This document shows, one piece after another, positions 15,303-30,421 of a stretch of DNA of 64,000 nucleotides. The DNA is taken from assembly GCA_905250115.1 (NCBI GenBank), contig CAJNOI010000073.1, forward strand, positions 320,827 through 384,826, in the 5' to 3' direction. The notes beneath the pieces were generated by a model that ran no database searches, was not told where the DNA came from, and saw nothing but the letters and a program-made list of their open reading frames with translations. The DNA is from Adineta steineri (taxonomy: Eukaryota; Rotifera; Eurotatoria; Adinetida; Adinetidae). The position numbers were made by a program, and so were the translations under genes. Positions within the stretch are counted from its first letter, which is position 1. Every line of letters starts with the position of its first letter.

Positions 15303-16717
15303 ATATGAATAATGATTTTGTTTATTAAATATACGAGTATTTCGAACTCATTGTGATATATATATATATATGTATGCAGATTTTTTGTGTTTTTTTACAT
15401 TAGTAGTTCGTTCAAATAAAAATTTTGTTTTTTGTTTTTCATAGATAGGTTAAGATAGAACGAAAAGATCAATAAAACTAAGATTTTGTTATGTGTATTT
15501 GGTTGATACTAATGTACTGTAGTCGAGCATCATAATTCAACGTTGTTATTTTCTTGTTGTGTTTTCTAATAAAAAAAATATGAACGCTTGTTAGAGAATA
15601 AAGTTTGACTAATATAAATTGATTTATTTAACCTGCTGAAGCCGAGTGGATCGTTTTTGAACCACTTTCCTGTAGGAGAGTACGAAGTATATTTGGATAA
15701 AAGAAATAAATGATCATATGTAGGTTATTCTCATGATTCGTTCTAGAAAAGGGACATTGTGTTTAACCAAAAACATAATAAAAGAAAGCAAATATAGACG
15801 TCATAAAGTTTACTACCTCGTTTATAGTACTCATCAATATAACTATATATTTTCTTTCTGAGAGTAATTTTGTTTAGAGCTTTTTACTACTTTGGAGGTT
15901 ATAATGATTATTCAAGAGAGTTTTAACATATCTTGTAAAAGGTTCACAATCGCAATATAGAAGACTCAGAGGAGAATATAATTTAATAAAATGAATCCCT
16001 AGAATTTCAACAAAAATAAACATTAACAATGTATTGTGTTTTTGACTATTCAATCTATCACAAACTGCGATATCGTGCGTTTTATTTTTTTGCTATGAAA
16101 CACGACTAGCTAGAACTATTGACACGGGAAGAAGAAAGTTTGGATCGTTATCTTTTCTTCTGCTCATAGATTAGGAAGACTTTTTATCAAGAGAAAAGCT
16201 TAATTAGCAAAATTTCTGAAAGTCAGACAAACAAGCATGATAATAGATATGAGCAAAATCGTCCATTCCTATTTATTATACAATAGCGCAAAGAATACGA
16301 CGTAGCGAAACTATGTTTTTAGGTAATATTATTTTCTTAATAACAGTTATACGAAAACAATTTATTTCTAAATACTATTGAAATTATTTTAATTTATTTG
16401 AAGTTTCTGTCATTCTGCTATATCAAATGCAGAAAAGAAGAAGAAAGAAAATGAAATCAGTATAATAATAATAATAATAAAAAGTGAAGTGCAAAAGAAC
16501 AATAATCAACAGTTTCGTCACAATACTGCTGCCACTATCGCTGCTGTTGTAAATTATAGTTTATTTTTTTACACACACACGCGCGCGCACACACACAAGT
16601 GATAATAATAATAATAATAATAACAAGCAAAAGTTAGTGAAAAGATGAACATATTCATTTTGAAAGAATTCAATCAAAAGTTAAGATTGCACAAGTTAAA
16701 AACGTACATGAGAATAA
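15303..16717. other. convergent intergenic region HP1 / PLK
   Basis: 1.4 kb between the 3' ends of two genes. It contains simple repeats at 16455-16482 (TAA-type), 16570-16597 (AC/GC) and 16601-16624 (ATA-type). The stretch at 15635-15680 was checked as a possible tRNA because of its GC content and does not fold as one. No gene seen. Confidence 0.6.
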
Positions 16718-19865
<3,148 letters not shown>

Positions 19866-20810
19866 TTTTGTGTCTTTTACTTAAATCTGAAGTTTTTATA
19901 TTAATGGAAAAGCAAAACCGGTATATTCATCTACAATAATATATATATATACATAATCTTCGTATTATGATTGATTGATTTAAAAGAAAAATATATTAAT
20001 GACTAGATCTATTAACAAGTATAGATATTGATTATACATACTAATATGAACTATATTGTTTTCGAATTTACTGATTTTTACGGGTATCATGATTAACTTG
20101 TATACATAAAGAATATGCAAATGAGATCAAACAATGGATGACATATATTCACTTATTTTGAAGACCTCCAGACATAATATTAAATAACAAAATAATTCAC
20201 AATATTCTGTTATACTCATCGAATAGACGAAATATCTAATAAATACTAGCAAAATATAAAATTTCTTTGTAAAGACTCTTGAAAGTTTTCTTCTTAGATA
20301 AAAATTGTTTTTCCGAAACATACCAGATAATTGATTAATAGACGTAAATGATATATTCATATTAATATTTCTTGATTGTTCTCCATTTTTCATCTGCAAT
20401 AATAAACATGAGTTTATGTCGTCGATTGAATTTTTTCTATCAAGGCACACATACATCAACTTTCTTTTAAAAAAAAAAAAAGAATTTCTTCTGAGGTCAC
20501 ACGACATTAAGATATTGTATTGCTCAATGGTTGCTAAGTGAAAATAATTAAAAGATTTATATAATCCTTTTATCTAATTAGAATTTATAAAAAAATCCGT
20601 TCGATCTTCTAGTTCGATTTTATTATATTTTTATATTTTATTCTTCAAATTTTATTATATGATAGAGAGCGCTAACATTGGCTTATTCAAGTAATATAAA
20701 TAGACTACGCAGCCAATAATATTGAACTTAAACAGATGTGATGTACTGTTTCATACTATGCCAGTAAATCTATATGATTTGAAGAAAAACTAAATGTAGA
20801 TACTCATCTA

Positions 20811-20991
20811 CAGTGGCGGATCTAGGATTTTGGAAGGGAGGGGCGATACCTGAGTAGAAGGGGGGGGGGGTCATTTCGGCCAAAAACTATTTTTGAGTCC
20901 AATCGAAGTAGTGTGAACCAATTTTTGCTGTAAAAAATCAAAAAAAAATTTCTGAACGGAGGGGGGACGATCATTCTTTAATCCGCCACTG
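20811..20991. mobile_element. hAT-type MITE with 8-bp target duplication
   Basis: 181-bp non-coding element. It begins CAGTGGCGGATCTAGGATTT and ends ATCCGCCACTG, so terminal inverted repeats are clear. The flanks CTCATCTA (20803-20810) and CTCATCTG (20992-20999) match at 7 of 8 positions, and an 8-bp duplication is the hAT superfamily signature. The interior has G-runs near the left end (20861-20870). It is non-autonomous. Confidence 0.85.
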
Positions 20992-21948
20992 CTCATCTGA
21001 TTGATTCAAAAATAAGATAGCTGTCGCTCTGGTGAACAGACTTTCAATAACCGTAAGTGATTCAAAACAAACTAGGTTAGATTAATGATTTATAAATAAA
21101 ACATTACTTCTATCTAATACTTCGAAACTTAGAGATAAAACGCGCATCTAAATTCTCAATTCTATATAATATTAAATCTTAGAATAAAATACATTCAAAC
21201 CTTACGAAATCTTAGTTATTTCACATAACATATTTTCCATCGTATTGGTATTTTTTGACAGTTTGTATTGAAATTGTAAAAAAATTAGATTTAATTCCTA
21301 TTATGAATATGTCTAAACTGTAAGAGACATATATAATCTTTTATGTGATATTTAAAAGAATAGTGAATAGACATATTATATAATCAAATATTCTAATTAC
21401 GATTGTCAGCATGTTCTTTTATAATACATTCATTTTTATGCTTAACATGTGAATAATAAAGATTACGTACGGTTTTATATATATTTTTTTTTGAATTCAA
21501 TTATATAAATGCATTTGACACAATATTTGAAAAAAAAAGAAAAGAATTGATATAATTTTATTCATATTGAACGTTTTTGTTGTTTAGTAAGTATAGTAAT
21601 TATTGAGTAGGATATTACTGTTAAGGTAGTCTTTACAAAAAAAAATTTATCGAGTTTTTTGTAATATGATCATATATTTATATATATTTATAAATTAATA
21701 AATGATACATGGTAGTCAATAACATTAATTTGCAATATATAATCTCAATCATACTTTTCTTTCTATTCTGTCAGAATACAATGCCAGTATATTAATGATT
21801 ATATTCCCAACCAAGGTTTTTATATTGATTTAACTTACTTTCTTTTCTCTTTATGAAGTATAGAAATCATCGATTGAGTTCAAGTATACATGTTCACGAG
21901 AATTATTACGTAAAATATGAATTGAAAAGAAAGATGATTGATTGATTG

Positions 21949-22048
21949 NNNNNNNNNNNNNNNNNNNNNNNNNNNNNNNNNNNNNNNNNNNNNNNNNNNN
22001 NNNNNNNNNNNNNNNNNNNNNNNNNNNNNNNNNNNNNNNNNNNNNNNN
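21949..22048. other. assembly gap (100 N)
   Basis: A run of exactly 100 N, the conventional length for a gap of unknown size. Sequence on either side is AT-rich and non-coding, so no gene is visibly broken here. Confidence 0.99.
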
Positions 22049-22267
22049 AGAGAAACTAATAATATTAAAATAATATCAGACGCTAAAATGATTTAGATAT
22101 CGTTAATATTATATATAGTTATCATCAGAGAGATAAGTATGCAAGAGTCTGTTATATACTGTTCTTATGTAATTAAAGAAACCTTTTTATTTTGACCTAC
22201 TGATCTAGAATTTTTCAGTTTTTTTTATAGAGTGATTTTCCCTGATAACGACGCAGAATTATTACAG

Positions 22268-22349
22268 CATCTTGTTGAGGGTGTGGATGTGTACGAGAAT
22301 GAAAAGTAACATCCACGTCCACACGCACACCTACCCACACCCTCAAGAT
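22268..22349. repeat. telomere-like mini-hairpin, copy 6
   Basis: The left arm is CATCTTGTTGAGGGTGTGGA and the right arm is CTACCCACACCCTCAAGAT. It is intergenic and one of the best preserved copies, with the family ends CATCTTG and CAAGAT on the two sides. Confidence 0.7.
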
Positions 22350-23574
22350 TTTATATTATTACTCAGAGAGTGTGTTATCGGAAAACATGTACAAATAGGT
22401 CCCATGACAACATAGAGAAAAAGATGACTCATATTAAATGAGCAACTGGCAGTTTTTTTTCATCTGTAAACTGAAAGAGTAACAAAAAAAATAAAAAAAG
22501 TGGTTATCAATGGAACAGTTTTTGAATAGTGATATTGTGAAGAATATGAAGAAATGGCAAGAAAAACAATCCTAAACATTAACAATTGACGGTCTTTCTT
22601 TCATTATTATCGCATTCTATCGATTCTTTTCAACTAAGACATAGATGATGAAAATGAAGAGAAAAAATACGGAGGCGAGGAAAAAAGAAGGAAACAGCAT
22701 TTGTTTAGAGCTAAACGAAGCGAGTACCATGTTCATAGAAGGAAAGATGATTAAAACAATGTAGTTCAGTGTATATGTTACGAATAATGTTTATGACAAA
22801 TAGCAACTTCTTTCAGTTAGAATACGTATTAGTGTACATAGTTTTTCCAGTGAATTCATAAATTATAACTCTAGAAAACATATTAATGATCGAAAGATTG
22901 TATTTCCTTATAGAAAACAATGTTATATGCTCTCAATCAGAAACTAGCCTTGATTTTCTATTTCAGTATGATTCATTCCAGAAGATAGTGAAGCCACATG
23001 GGTATACAAGAGAAAAATATTTAATTACAGCGGGTTTTATTTGGAAAATATTATAAATAAGATAATATTCGACGTGGTTGACAAAATCAAAGAAAAACAA
23101 CAGAATATATATGTTTATCCCTGATGTTGTCAACGTCTACGTTCAATCTATTTGAAATGAGCAGAAGCAATTTTTTCTCATCGGACAAATGTGTTTATTG
23201 AGCGTATAGAAGACATCGTTTTTTGATATCACGACTTTTTTTCTGTCTTTCATGATATTTGGAAAATACTTTAAAAGGACAATTTAATTAAAAATAGAAT
23301 GTTTTTAAGAAGAGTATGTTCATTCATATTTTTTTTTCTTTTGTTAATATCTCAATGGTAACGAATTCAATCCTCTACATACTTAAAGAAACAACAATAA
23401 CATAGTATAGTTATGGATGTATCATTGTTGTTGGAAAACGCACAGCGCTTTTTTCCGGGAATGAGTAATTATTAAATTAGAGAGAAAGAGTATTGTAGAA
23501 AACAGAAGAAAAAAACTAGTGATACAAGTTAGTCAAACATTTATAAAATATTTTAGAATGTAAAGACGTACAAG

Positions 23575-25615
23575 ATGTTTTGGCTAATATTTATTTTATT
23601 GTTATTTTCTGCTTGTAATGCTATTCGTATTACTAAAATACAAAATATTATAATAGTTGGTAATATCTATAATACTTTACTCAATGTAACAGAAGATCAA
23701 TGCATATGTGAGATGATAAAAGTAAATGATGCAATATGTGCTTTGAATTATTTTTCAACAAATCAAACTTGTCAATTATATCGTTCAAATAGTAGTACAA
23801 TTTTTGTTGAATTTCATTTAAATTCTACTATTATATTTCTTTATCAGTCATCAATATTAATACTGGATATTCAAGAATATCGTAAGTTTATTTTCGATAT
23901 GACTCGTAAGCTTTCATCTCGGAATGCTACAAAAAATATCCTAACTATTTATAAATCTAAATTCCAATAACTTGAATGAATTTGATGATTGTATTTTGGA
24001 AATTCTAAATAACTTGCACCTATCAATGATATTTTTCACTACCTGTAATTTATGAGGTTCGCTAATCATTAGTGTCTGTCTTCAGAATGGAACTGTCCAC
24101 AAAAAATTACCCCGATCAGTGAGCGGAGAGGTGCTAGTTTCTTAACAAAACCTTATTTAATGTTGTTATCACACCACATTAATCTTATTTTTTTGAAACA
24201 GAGCCGATTACATCATCATCAACACCAACAGCAATATTATTATCATCACCATCATCAGCATCACCATCAGCATCACCATCAGCAATATCATCATCATCTT
24301 CAACAACAACATCATCATCAACATCAACATCAACAACAACGTCAACAACATCAAAAACAACGTCAACAACAACAGGTGATAAGTGTGGAGTTAAATATTT
24401 AATGCTTACGTTAGATGTTGACAAGAGAAATAGTTTCACGACATTTAAAAACTTAGTGTTTGGTACTTCGAATCATCTCAAATCCGAATAAATAAGACGA
24501 ATTTACTACACAAAAAACTTCTGAAGACGAAAAAATGATCTTTCTACATAGGCAAACTAGTATGTGTATACGAAGCGGAAGACAGTATGAATTAGTATTT
24601 GTCCAATCGATTTTTCTAAAATATCTGACCGTTCATTATGTTGTCTTTTTTCAGTACATGAGAGTGTTTACCCTAACGTACGAAGTATGCTTTGAGAACG
24701 ATTATTATTGTATCTGGAGCAACTGAAGGTACTAGCCGACGTTTTATAAATTCTCGTGATTCTCTAGACACGACTGTTTTATACTTTTCTATATATCGAC
24801 TAAACTAAGGAGTCGGCCCGTAAACTGATGAGTAAAACTTTATCAAACTATAAAAGATCTTATTATGTTTTTATCAGTAGTTTACACTTGTTGTGGGTGT
24901 GAGTATTAGAATAAGGGTAATGTAATACCCACATATACACCACACCCATCCTAAAGAATTCAACGGTGACTTCTCGTGTCTAAATCATTCAAAATACTAA
25001 AAATAATTTTCGTTTTTGTTAGCCTGCAACTTTTTCCTTAATCAAACTACTTACTCTGTTGGTCTTCAACCGATGTCAGTAGCAGTCGCCGACGTCAATA
25101 GTGATAACAAACCCGATATTGTTGTTGCAAACCAGGGTTCGAATACAGTCAGTGTTCTTCTCAACGCAGGCAGTGGCACCTTCAATGCTGCAACTAATTA
25201 CACAGTTGGTGGTAACCCATTTTCAGTAGCAGTCGTCGATGTGAATAGCGACAATAAACCCGATATTGTTGTTGCAAACTTTTTCGGTGGCACCATCGGT
25301 GTTCTTCTCAACGCAGGCATTGGCACCTTTAATGCTCAAACTACTTACGCAGTTGGTACTTATCCATATTCAGTAGCAGTCGTCGATGTGAATAGCGACA
25401 ATAAACCTGATATTGTTGTTGCAAACTATGGTTCGAACAATGTCGGTGTCCTTCTCAACACAGGCAACGGCACCTTTAATAATCAAACTACTTACCCAGT
25501 TGGCTCTTCTCCATACTCAGTAGCAATCGTGGATGTGAATAGCGACAATGAACCTGATATTGTTGTTGTAAACTATGATCCGCCGTACACTGTCAGTGTT
25601 CTCTTGCATTGTTAA
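23575..25615 (+). CDS. secreted protein: Cys-rich N-terminal domain, Ser/Thr linker, four VCBS repeats
   Basis: Three exons, 23575-23881, 24202-24375 and 25023-25615, with clean GT-AG junctions (CGTAAGT, GAAACAG, GGTGATAAG, TTGTTAG). The phases fit and give 1074 nt, or 357 aa. Exon 1 encodes a signal peptide (MFWLIFILLLFSACNA) and a domain with four cysteines (CIC, C, C) and several N-glycosylation sequons, apple/PAN-like in size. Exon 2 is almost wholly Ser, Thr, Ala and Pro, a mucin-like linker. Exon 3 encodes four FG-GAP/VCBS units of about 47 aa with the calcium-loop pattern DVNSDNKPD and the alternating VSVLLN motif. It is probably an extracellular adhesion or recognition protein; the actual ligand is unknown. 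Similar proteins usually carry more repeats, and this one ends abruptly after the fourth. Exon 3 is clearly more GC-rich than its surroundings. Confidence 0.85.
24886..24956. repeat. telomere-like mini-hairpin, copy 7 (intron of VCBS gene)
   Basis: Arms are TTGTGGGTGTGAGTATTA and TAATACCCACATATACACC, followed by ACACCCATCC. It lies in the 647-nt second intron of the VCBS gene. The stem is moderately decayed. Confidence 0.5.
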
Positions 25616-26165
25616 GGTTTATTGATGACTAACCTTTATTTATTTATTCATTAACATTTTACTGCTTTACTAAAAACATTATGCTTATATAACATTACAC
25701 GATGGGAACTGCTATTTACGCTCGCTCGATATTATGAACTTCAACAAAACATTGCGAATATGGATAATATTGGTAAATATACCAGTATATCCATATATTG
25801 GACAGTTATTCATCATTTAATAATGACATTTCTAGTTATGGAACTATTTTGGATGCATAGAAACTATATGTATTTCAACTACTCAAAGTTCAAAACATTA
25901 GTTTTGGACGTGTAAAACAGTATAGAAAAGTTTCATAAACTTAATTATTGCTTTCTGATCTGTTCCAAACAAGATCATTCGCTTTGCGCAATCAATAAAA
26001 TTCTTCTTTTGAAAATAAATAAACTACTACTGATTCTTTGAGAGAAAGTATACTTGAAGATGTAGATATCATGAAAATAATGGCAAAGAAAAAAGTGAGT
26101 CTCACGGTAAACGAAGATTTATTAAAAAATAATTAATGTTGATATCGTGTCATAATTTATACTTT
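25616..26165. other. intergenic, nothing recognised
   Basis: 550 nt of AT-rich sequence between the VCBS gene 3' end and a putative minus-strand exon. No repeat, RNA or coding signal seen. Confidence 0.6.
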
Positions 26166-26320
26166 CTAGTCAATTGGAATATGTTCTAAAACAGTTATAA
26201 CAGCATTAACAACTAACTGAGTTACACGATCATCAATAATTAATGCTATAAATGGATATTTACTTGTATAATTATGTGAAATACTGAAACTATATGGAGA
26301 AATACGAATCAAATTTCTGT
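26166..26320 (-). pseudogene. putative terminal exon, gene not recognised
   Basis: On the minus strand a splice acceptor (TTGTTTACAG) is followed by about 50 codons open to a stop: ISPYSFSISHNYTSKYPF, then ALIIDDRVTQLVVNAV and a short tail. The composition looks like real protein. A second possible exon upstream (about 26983-27032, ASKIQEEYINITASLQRL, with acceptor and donor) is open only in a phase that does not join to it. Either an exon is missing or this is a decayed gene fragment. I do not recognise the family. Confidence 0.35.
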
Positions 26321-26408
26321 AAACAACAATAGTTAAAAGTAGACATGTGACAACTCCAGCTCAAGTGAAATGAGCTGATCAACATCTGTAGTTCAATTGA
26401 AATGAACT

Positions 26409-26480
26409 AGGGTCTGGCCGGATGAGTGTGGGCGTGGGTATCAATGAAATGACCAATAATCCACACCCACCCTCAACATG
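26409..26480. repeat. telomere-like mini-hairpin, copy 8
   Basis: The left arm is AGGGTCTGGCCGGATGAGTG followed by TGGGCGTGGGTAT. The right arm is CCACACCCACCCTCAACATG. It lies between the putative exon at 26166 and its possible partner near 26983. Confidence 0.55.
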
Positions 26481-27159
26481 AATAAAAATATACATATCGT
26501 CAGTTTACATCATAATCATATACATAAATGTTGTTAACTCATCTAACGATCAATTTTGAAAATATATAAATACTCAAGTTGATTAATTCTACTTTTATAT
26601 AGCAATGTATGAAAATATCAATAATCGTTATGATTAAAAAGTTGATGATGTAAATTGACTATACATCTATTTTTGTTCATGTTTTGCTGTTACATCTCTA
26701 GTTTGGTATCGTTAAAGGTTGATAATAATCGAGAGACCGATTGGAAGTTTCCAAAACATAAAATTTAAAGAAAAAGCTACATAATCTTACTTTTCATTCA
26801 AACTAATTTAAATCACAAGATTATTGATATTTTCATAGGATTCTAAGATATACTTATTGATATGTATATACATAGTTAAAAGAAGAAATTACATGATTGT
26901 ATAACTAAGAGGATATAATGAGTTTTGAAAAGAACCGTGTTTATTATTAGATATACTACATAAAAGTTCTTATTACCAGCCGTTGCAGAGAAGCTGTTAT
27001 GTTAATATATTCTTCTTGTATCTTACTTGCCTATAAATTAATCGTAATGAATAAAAGATATCTTATTATGAAATACATCTTTCAATGTTGTTAAAACAAA
27101 AAAATAAAGAATGATGAGTAAAACAGTTAGAATTTCTATCTATTTCTAGTTGAATCCCT

Positions 27160-27420
27160 GTAATAATACAAATGTTATATTTTATTCAAAAATTAGTTTT
27201 GTCTTCTATCATTTAACTTAACTTTTATTATTTATTTCTATTACTGTCTTGTGCAGTATTAAATATATCTCCTATGTTTAGAAAAAAGTACGCATTCTTT
27301 TGTACCTTCTATTTTTGAATATACCTGATATATCTTGTAGTTTCTCGTGATATCTATGTCTACTTCTTCTATTGTATCAAACTTTCAAGACACATATTCT
27401 GATCTACGTAGAAATCGAAG
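27160..27420. repeat. segment duplicated at 33020-33300
   Basis: The block starting TTATATTTTATTC, continuing through ACTTAACTTTTATTATTTA and the stretch ATCAAACTTTCAAGAC, recurs in the same order at 33020-33300. Both lie upstream of members of the secreted three-gene family, so they mark an old segmental duplication. No coding content. Confidence 0.65.
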
Positions 27421-27440
27421 TACACATGCATTGTTTATAA

Positions 27441-27610
27441 ATGAAAAATACTGGTATTTTTCATTATTTCTCTTACTACGCAAAAATTAATGAATACATA
27501 AGAAGTCTATACCTTCTGTTAACTGTATCAATTCTTGGTGCATTTATATTCATTATTTATTATTCGAACAATCTTTTAATATCATTTAACGAAGCATCGG
27601 TAACTCAAGG
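27441..27610 (+). pseudogene. possible orphan first exon with membrane anchor
   Basis: ATG at 27441 opens a frame with one strongly hydrophobic segment (LYLLLTVSILGAFIFIIYY) and a splice-donor-like CAAGGTAGG at about 27610. This would make a signal-anchor exon, as in type II membrane enzymes. No downstream exon could be joined, and the duplicated sequence begins exactly around the donor. Probably a fragment stranded by duplication, or chance. Confidence 0.25.
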
Positions 27611-28220
27611 TAGGTTATTTTCATTTAATAATACTTGTTTCATTGATGACTTAGGATTAAGTTTTATGTATTTACACCTTATGATACAAATTTGATATGC
27701 GCTGTCTGGAAGGCGCCAGTACAGTTATTTCTCGGGGAATATTATAAAATGATTAACACGTAATATCAATAGGAACTTCAATGGATTCATTAGTGACTAA
27801 TGTTAATAGTCTGCAGAAAATACAGCTGTTTTTGTTTATGTACATAATCAGTATTTCTCTATACCTACATGTCAATATACTAGAATCTCGTCTGTAAGTG
27901 GAAGACTAATTACTAACTAAACAAGCGAGAATCAAAAAAACGTTTTGCATGATTCATTTTATTGATATAACATCATACACGTGGCTCTTTCCAACAAATT
28001 GAATTTTGTGACGTGCGGTATTATTGTCGTCTCGAATTCACTGAGAACATTCCCTGTACTTTTCAGTAGGTGACTTTTCTACTCATAGTTTCGTGTCTAA
28101 AGGTTTGGTTATTTCCTTCGAAACAATCGCCACTATAAAATACAATTATGATTTCATCAATTTCAATCCTATCGATTTCAATCACCATTAAACTAATCTT
28201 ATTGTTTACCACTAAATACA

Positions 28221-28963
28221 ATGTATCCATTCACAAAACTTATTTTTATTACATTAGTGCTAATATTACTTAAAAATGTATTAGCCGATCAACCATTGAA
28301 GACTGACAATATTTGCAGTGTAACACGAGACATACTGTGCGTAAGAGATGAACTTATGAAGATCGCAGCTGTTATGCGAGATATTAATGATACATCAAAT
28401 AAAATCAAACGAGATATTTTGATTAAAACAACAATTAATACTACATTACATCGTTATAAAGATTTAGAAATAAGTAAGATTGAATATCAACTACCCACAC
28501 CACAATACCACACAAATCTTCATAAAAATAATAATATAAATAAGGTAATGATCAATATAATTTGTATTGTGTTCGTTTTACCTATATTTTTTTTCTCTTG
28601 TAGACGCATCTTGTTGATTTATTATTGGAAGCACACTATGCAATGAGTTTTTATTACAATTCCATTAAAAACATATTACAGATGCATGATCCATTTGGAT
28701 CATCAACTAATGAATGGTTTAGACACATTAAATCTGATCTAGAACAAAAAGTCATTTGTTCATATCGTAATGTGCTAAATGTTTACTCATCAGAATGGCC
28801 TTTGACTACCGGAATCAGTCGTATAAAATTTTCTTCAAGAGTATTTAAAAATTGGCCATCGATTCTACATGATGCTCATGCCATAATCATTGCTGAATTA
28901 CTGACAGGATGGGCGAAAAGAATAGATCTCGCTATTACTACTATTGAACAAAAGTTTCGTTAA
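28221..28963 (+). CDS. secreted protein of unknown family, copy A
   Basis: Two exons, 28221-28544 (108 codons) and 28604-28963 (119 codons plus stop), with a 59-nt phase-0 intron (GTAATG...TTGTAG); 227 aa. There is an N-terminal signal peptide (MYPFTKLIFITLVLILLKNV, cleavage probably after LAD). Three cysteines are shared with copies B and C: ICSVTRDILC near the mature N-terminus and VICSYRN in exon 2. Other conserved blocks are NNNINK at the exon junction, EAHYAMSFYYNS, NVYSSEWPL and PSILHDAHAIII. Predicted mostly helical. It is the left member of a tandem pair whose flanks are duplicated too. AATAAA-like sequence lies near 29050. I do not recognise the family; likely lineage-specific. Confidence 0.75.
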
Positions 28964-30421
28964 CATATACTATTATTTATAGTTTTATTGTTATATTTTA
29001 AGTATTTTATCTAGATATTTTTGTAAATATTGACAATATTTTTATAAGAAAATAAACAAATGATTTTAATAATAGTTTTTCTTTTTTTTGAAATAAGTTA
29101 TGAAATAGATATTATGATTTGTATATGGAAACAGAGACCAAACGAAAAGTGTATGTATTTGTCACTCACATTTTTATTCATGAATTACTTTGATATAAAA
29201 TGTATCATATGATTCGTAATTGTTGTTTTCAAGTACAACTATTAAATTAATAAAAAAAGTGCATAGACTTTTTAGTAAAAAGGAAATAAAATATCTCATA
29301 CGTGATTATTTTTATTCTATTTTTGTGATTTGACTTATTGATTCCAAGATTTTCTTTATGTTATTTTCATTAAATGATACTTATTTCATTGATGACTTAG
29401 AATTAATGTTATATATTGACACCTTATGATACAAATTTAATGTGTGATGTGGAAGGGGCCAGTACCGTTGTTTTTCAAAGAATATTATAAAATGACTAAT
29501 ATATAATATTAATAGGAATTTGGATGGATTTATTAGTGACTAATGTTAACAGTCTCACAAAAATATAGCTGTTTTCTTTATGTACACAATGAGTATTTCT
29601 CTATACCTACATGTCAATATATTAGAATCTCTTCTGCAAGTGTAAGACTAATTACTAACTAAACAAGTGAGAATACTAGAAAGTATTCGAGTTGTACTCG
29701 ACTACGAAATGCGATTGGAAAGAAGAATTTCGAAACAATGCTTTTAGGATTTTCATAAAAATGTGAACATTTAAAATTATAGTATAAAAAAATAAATTTG
29801 TAGTATCGAAATTGACAAATTAAATATAAGTTTTTTTTTGTGAAAGTCTTTTTTTATTTATTGAAATAAAAGCTCTTTTATTTCGTATCCATCATATGTT
29901 CTCTCAGCTGTAAAACATCTGTTCAACAAAAATGGCGCCTAACTTTTGCTTTTTTTTTTCGTTTTTATTATCTCGAAATTTAAAATAGTCAAAACCATGT
30001 TTTTGTGAGGTTTCCTGTAAAGAAACTAAACGTCCTATTGAAAATCGGAAAACGTGTGAAATTAGTCCAATGTTGAAATGTTAATCTCCCGTTTAAACGA
30101 GTATTTTCTGATGTTCCATTGCTGAGATCATCCCGTAACAAAAATGACCATTTTGAATGTAAACGTCGAGAAAGTAAGAAAGAAAGGAAGAAAAAAAGAA
30201 AACTCGCGAAGGACTACATAAATGCTTCTGCTTTGGCATCGCTGTTTTCGCATCGCATTACAAAAAAACATTTTGCATGATTCATTCAGTGGCTATTACT
30301 AACGCTTTACTTTTTTCCTTCGAAGAAATGACACTATAAAATACAATTATGGTTGCATCAATATCAATCCTATCGACTTTAATCACCATTAAACTAATCT
30401 TATTATTTAACAATATATACA
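28964..30421. repeat. duplicated spacer between copies A and B, with a 586-bp indel
   Basis: 29365-29674 repeats 27607-27932 (both contain GTATTTCTCTATACCTACAT and end in ACTAACTAAACAAG followed by GAGAAT). The upstream promoter region 30261-30421 repeats 27933-28220 (ATTAAACTAATCTTATT is shared). Copy B alone has an extra 586 nt, 29675-30260, with no counterpart upstream of copy A. No other gene is present. Confidence 0.7.

Larger units (their letters stand above)
19866..23574. other. intergenic region with gap, MITE and hairpin
   Basis: 3.7 kb of AT-rich sequence after the PLK 5' end. The open frame 20127-20507 (-) has no recognisable homology and is interrupted by A-runs. The region holds the hAT-type MITE at 20811-20991, the assembly gap at 21949-22048 and a telomere-like hairpin at 22268-22349. 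No gene could be supported; part of the PLK promoter must lie just above 19865. Confidence 0.55.

Noticed and set aside
15635-15690. Possible tRNA
   Set aside because: The sequence has a slightly higher GC content, but no acceptor stem, T-loop (TTCGA) or D-loop arrangement could be found.
24160-24402. His/Gln-rich protein on + and Asp/Val-rich protein on - over the CAT repeat
   Set aside because: Both are other-frame readings of the Ser/Thr linker exon of the VCBS gene, whose splice sites and phases fit exactly.
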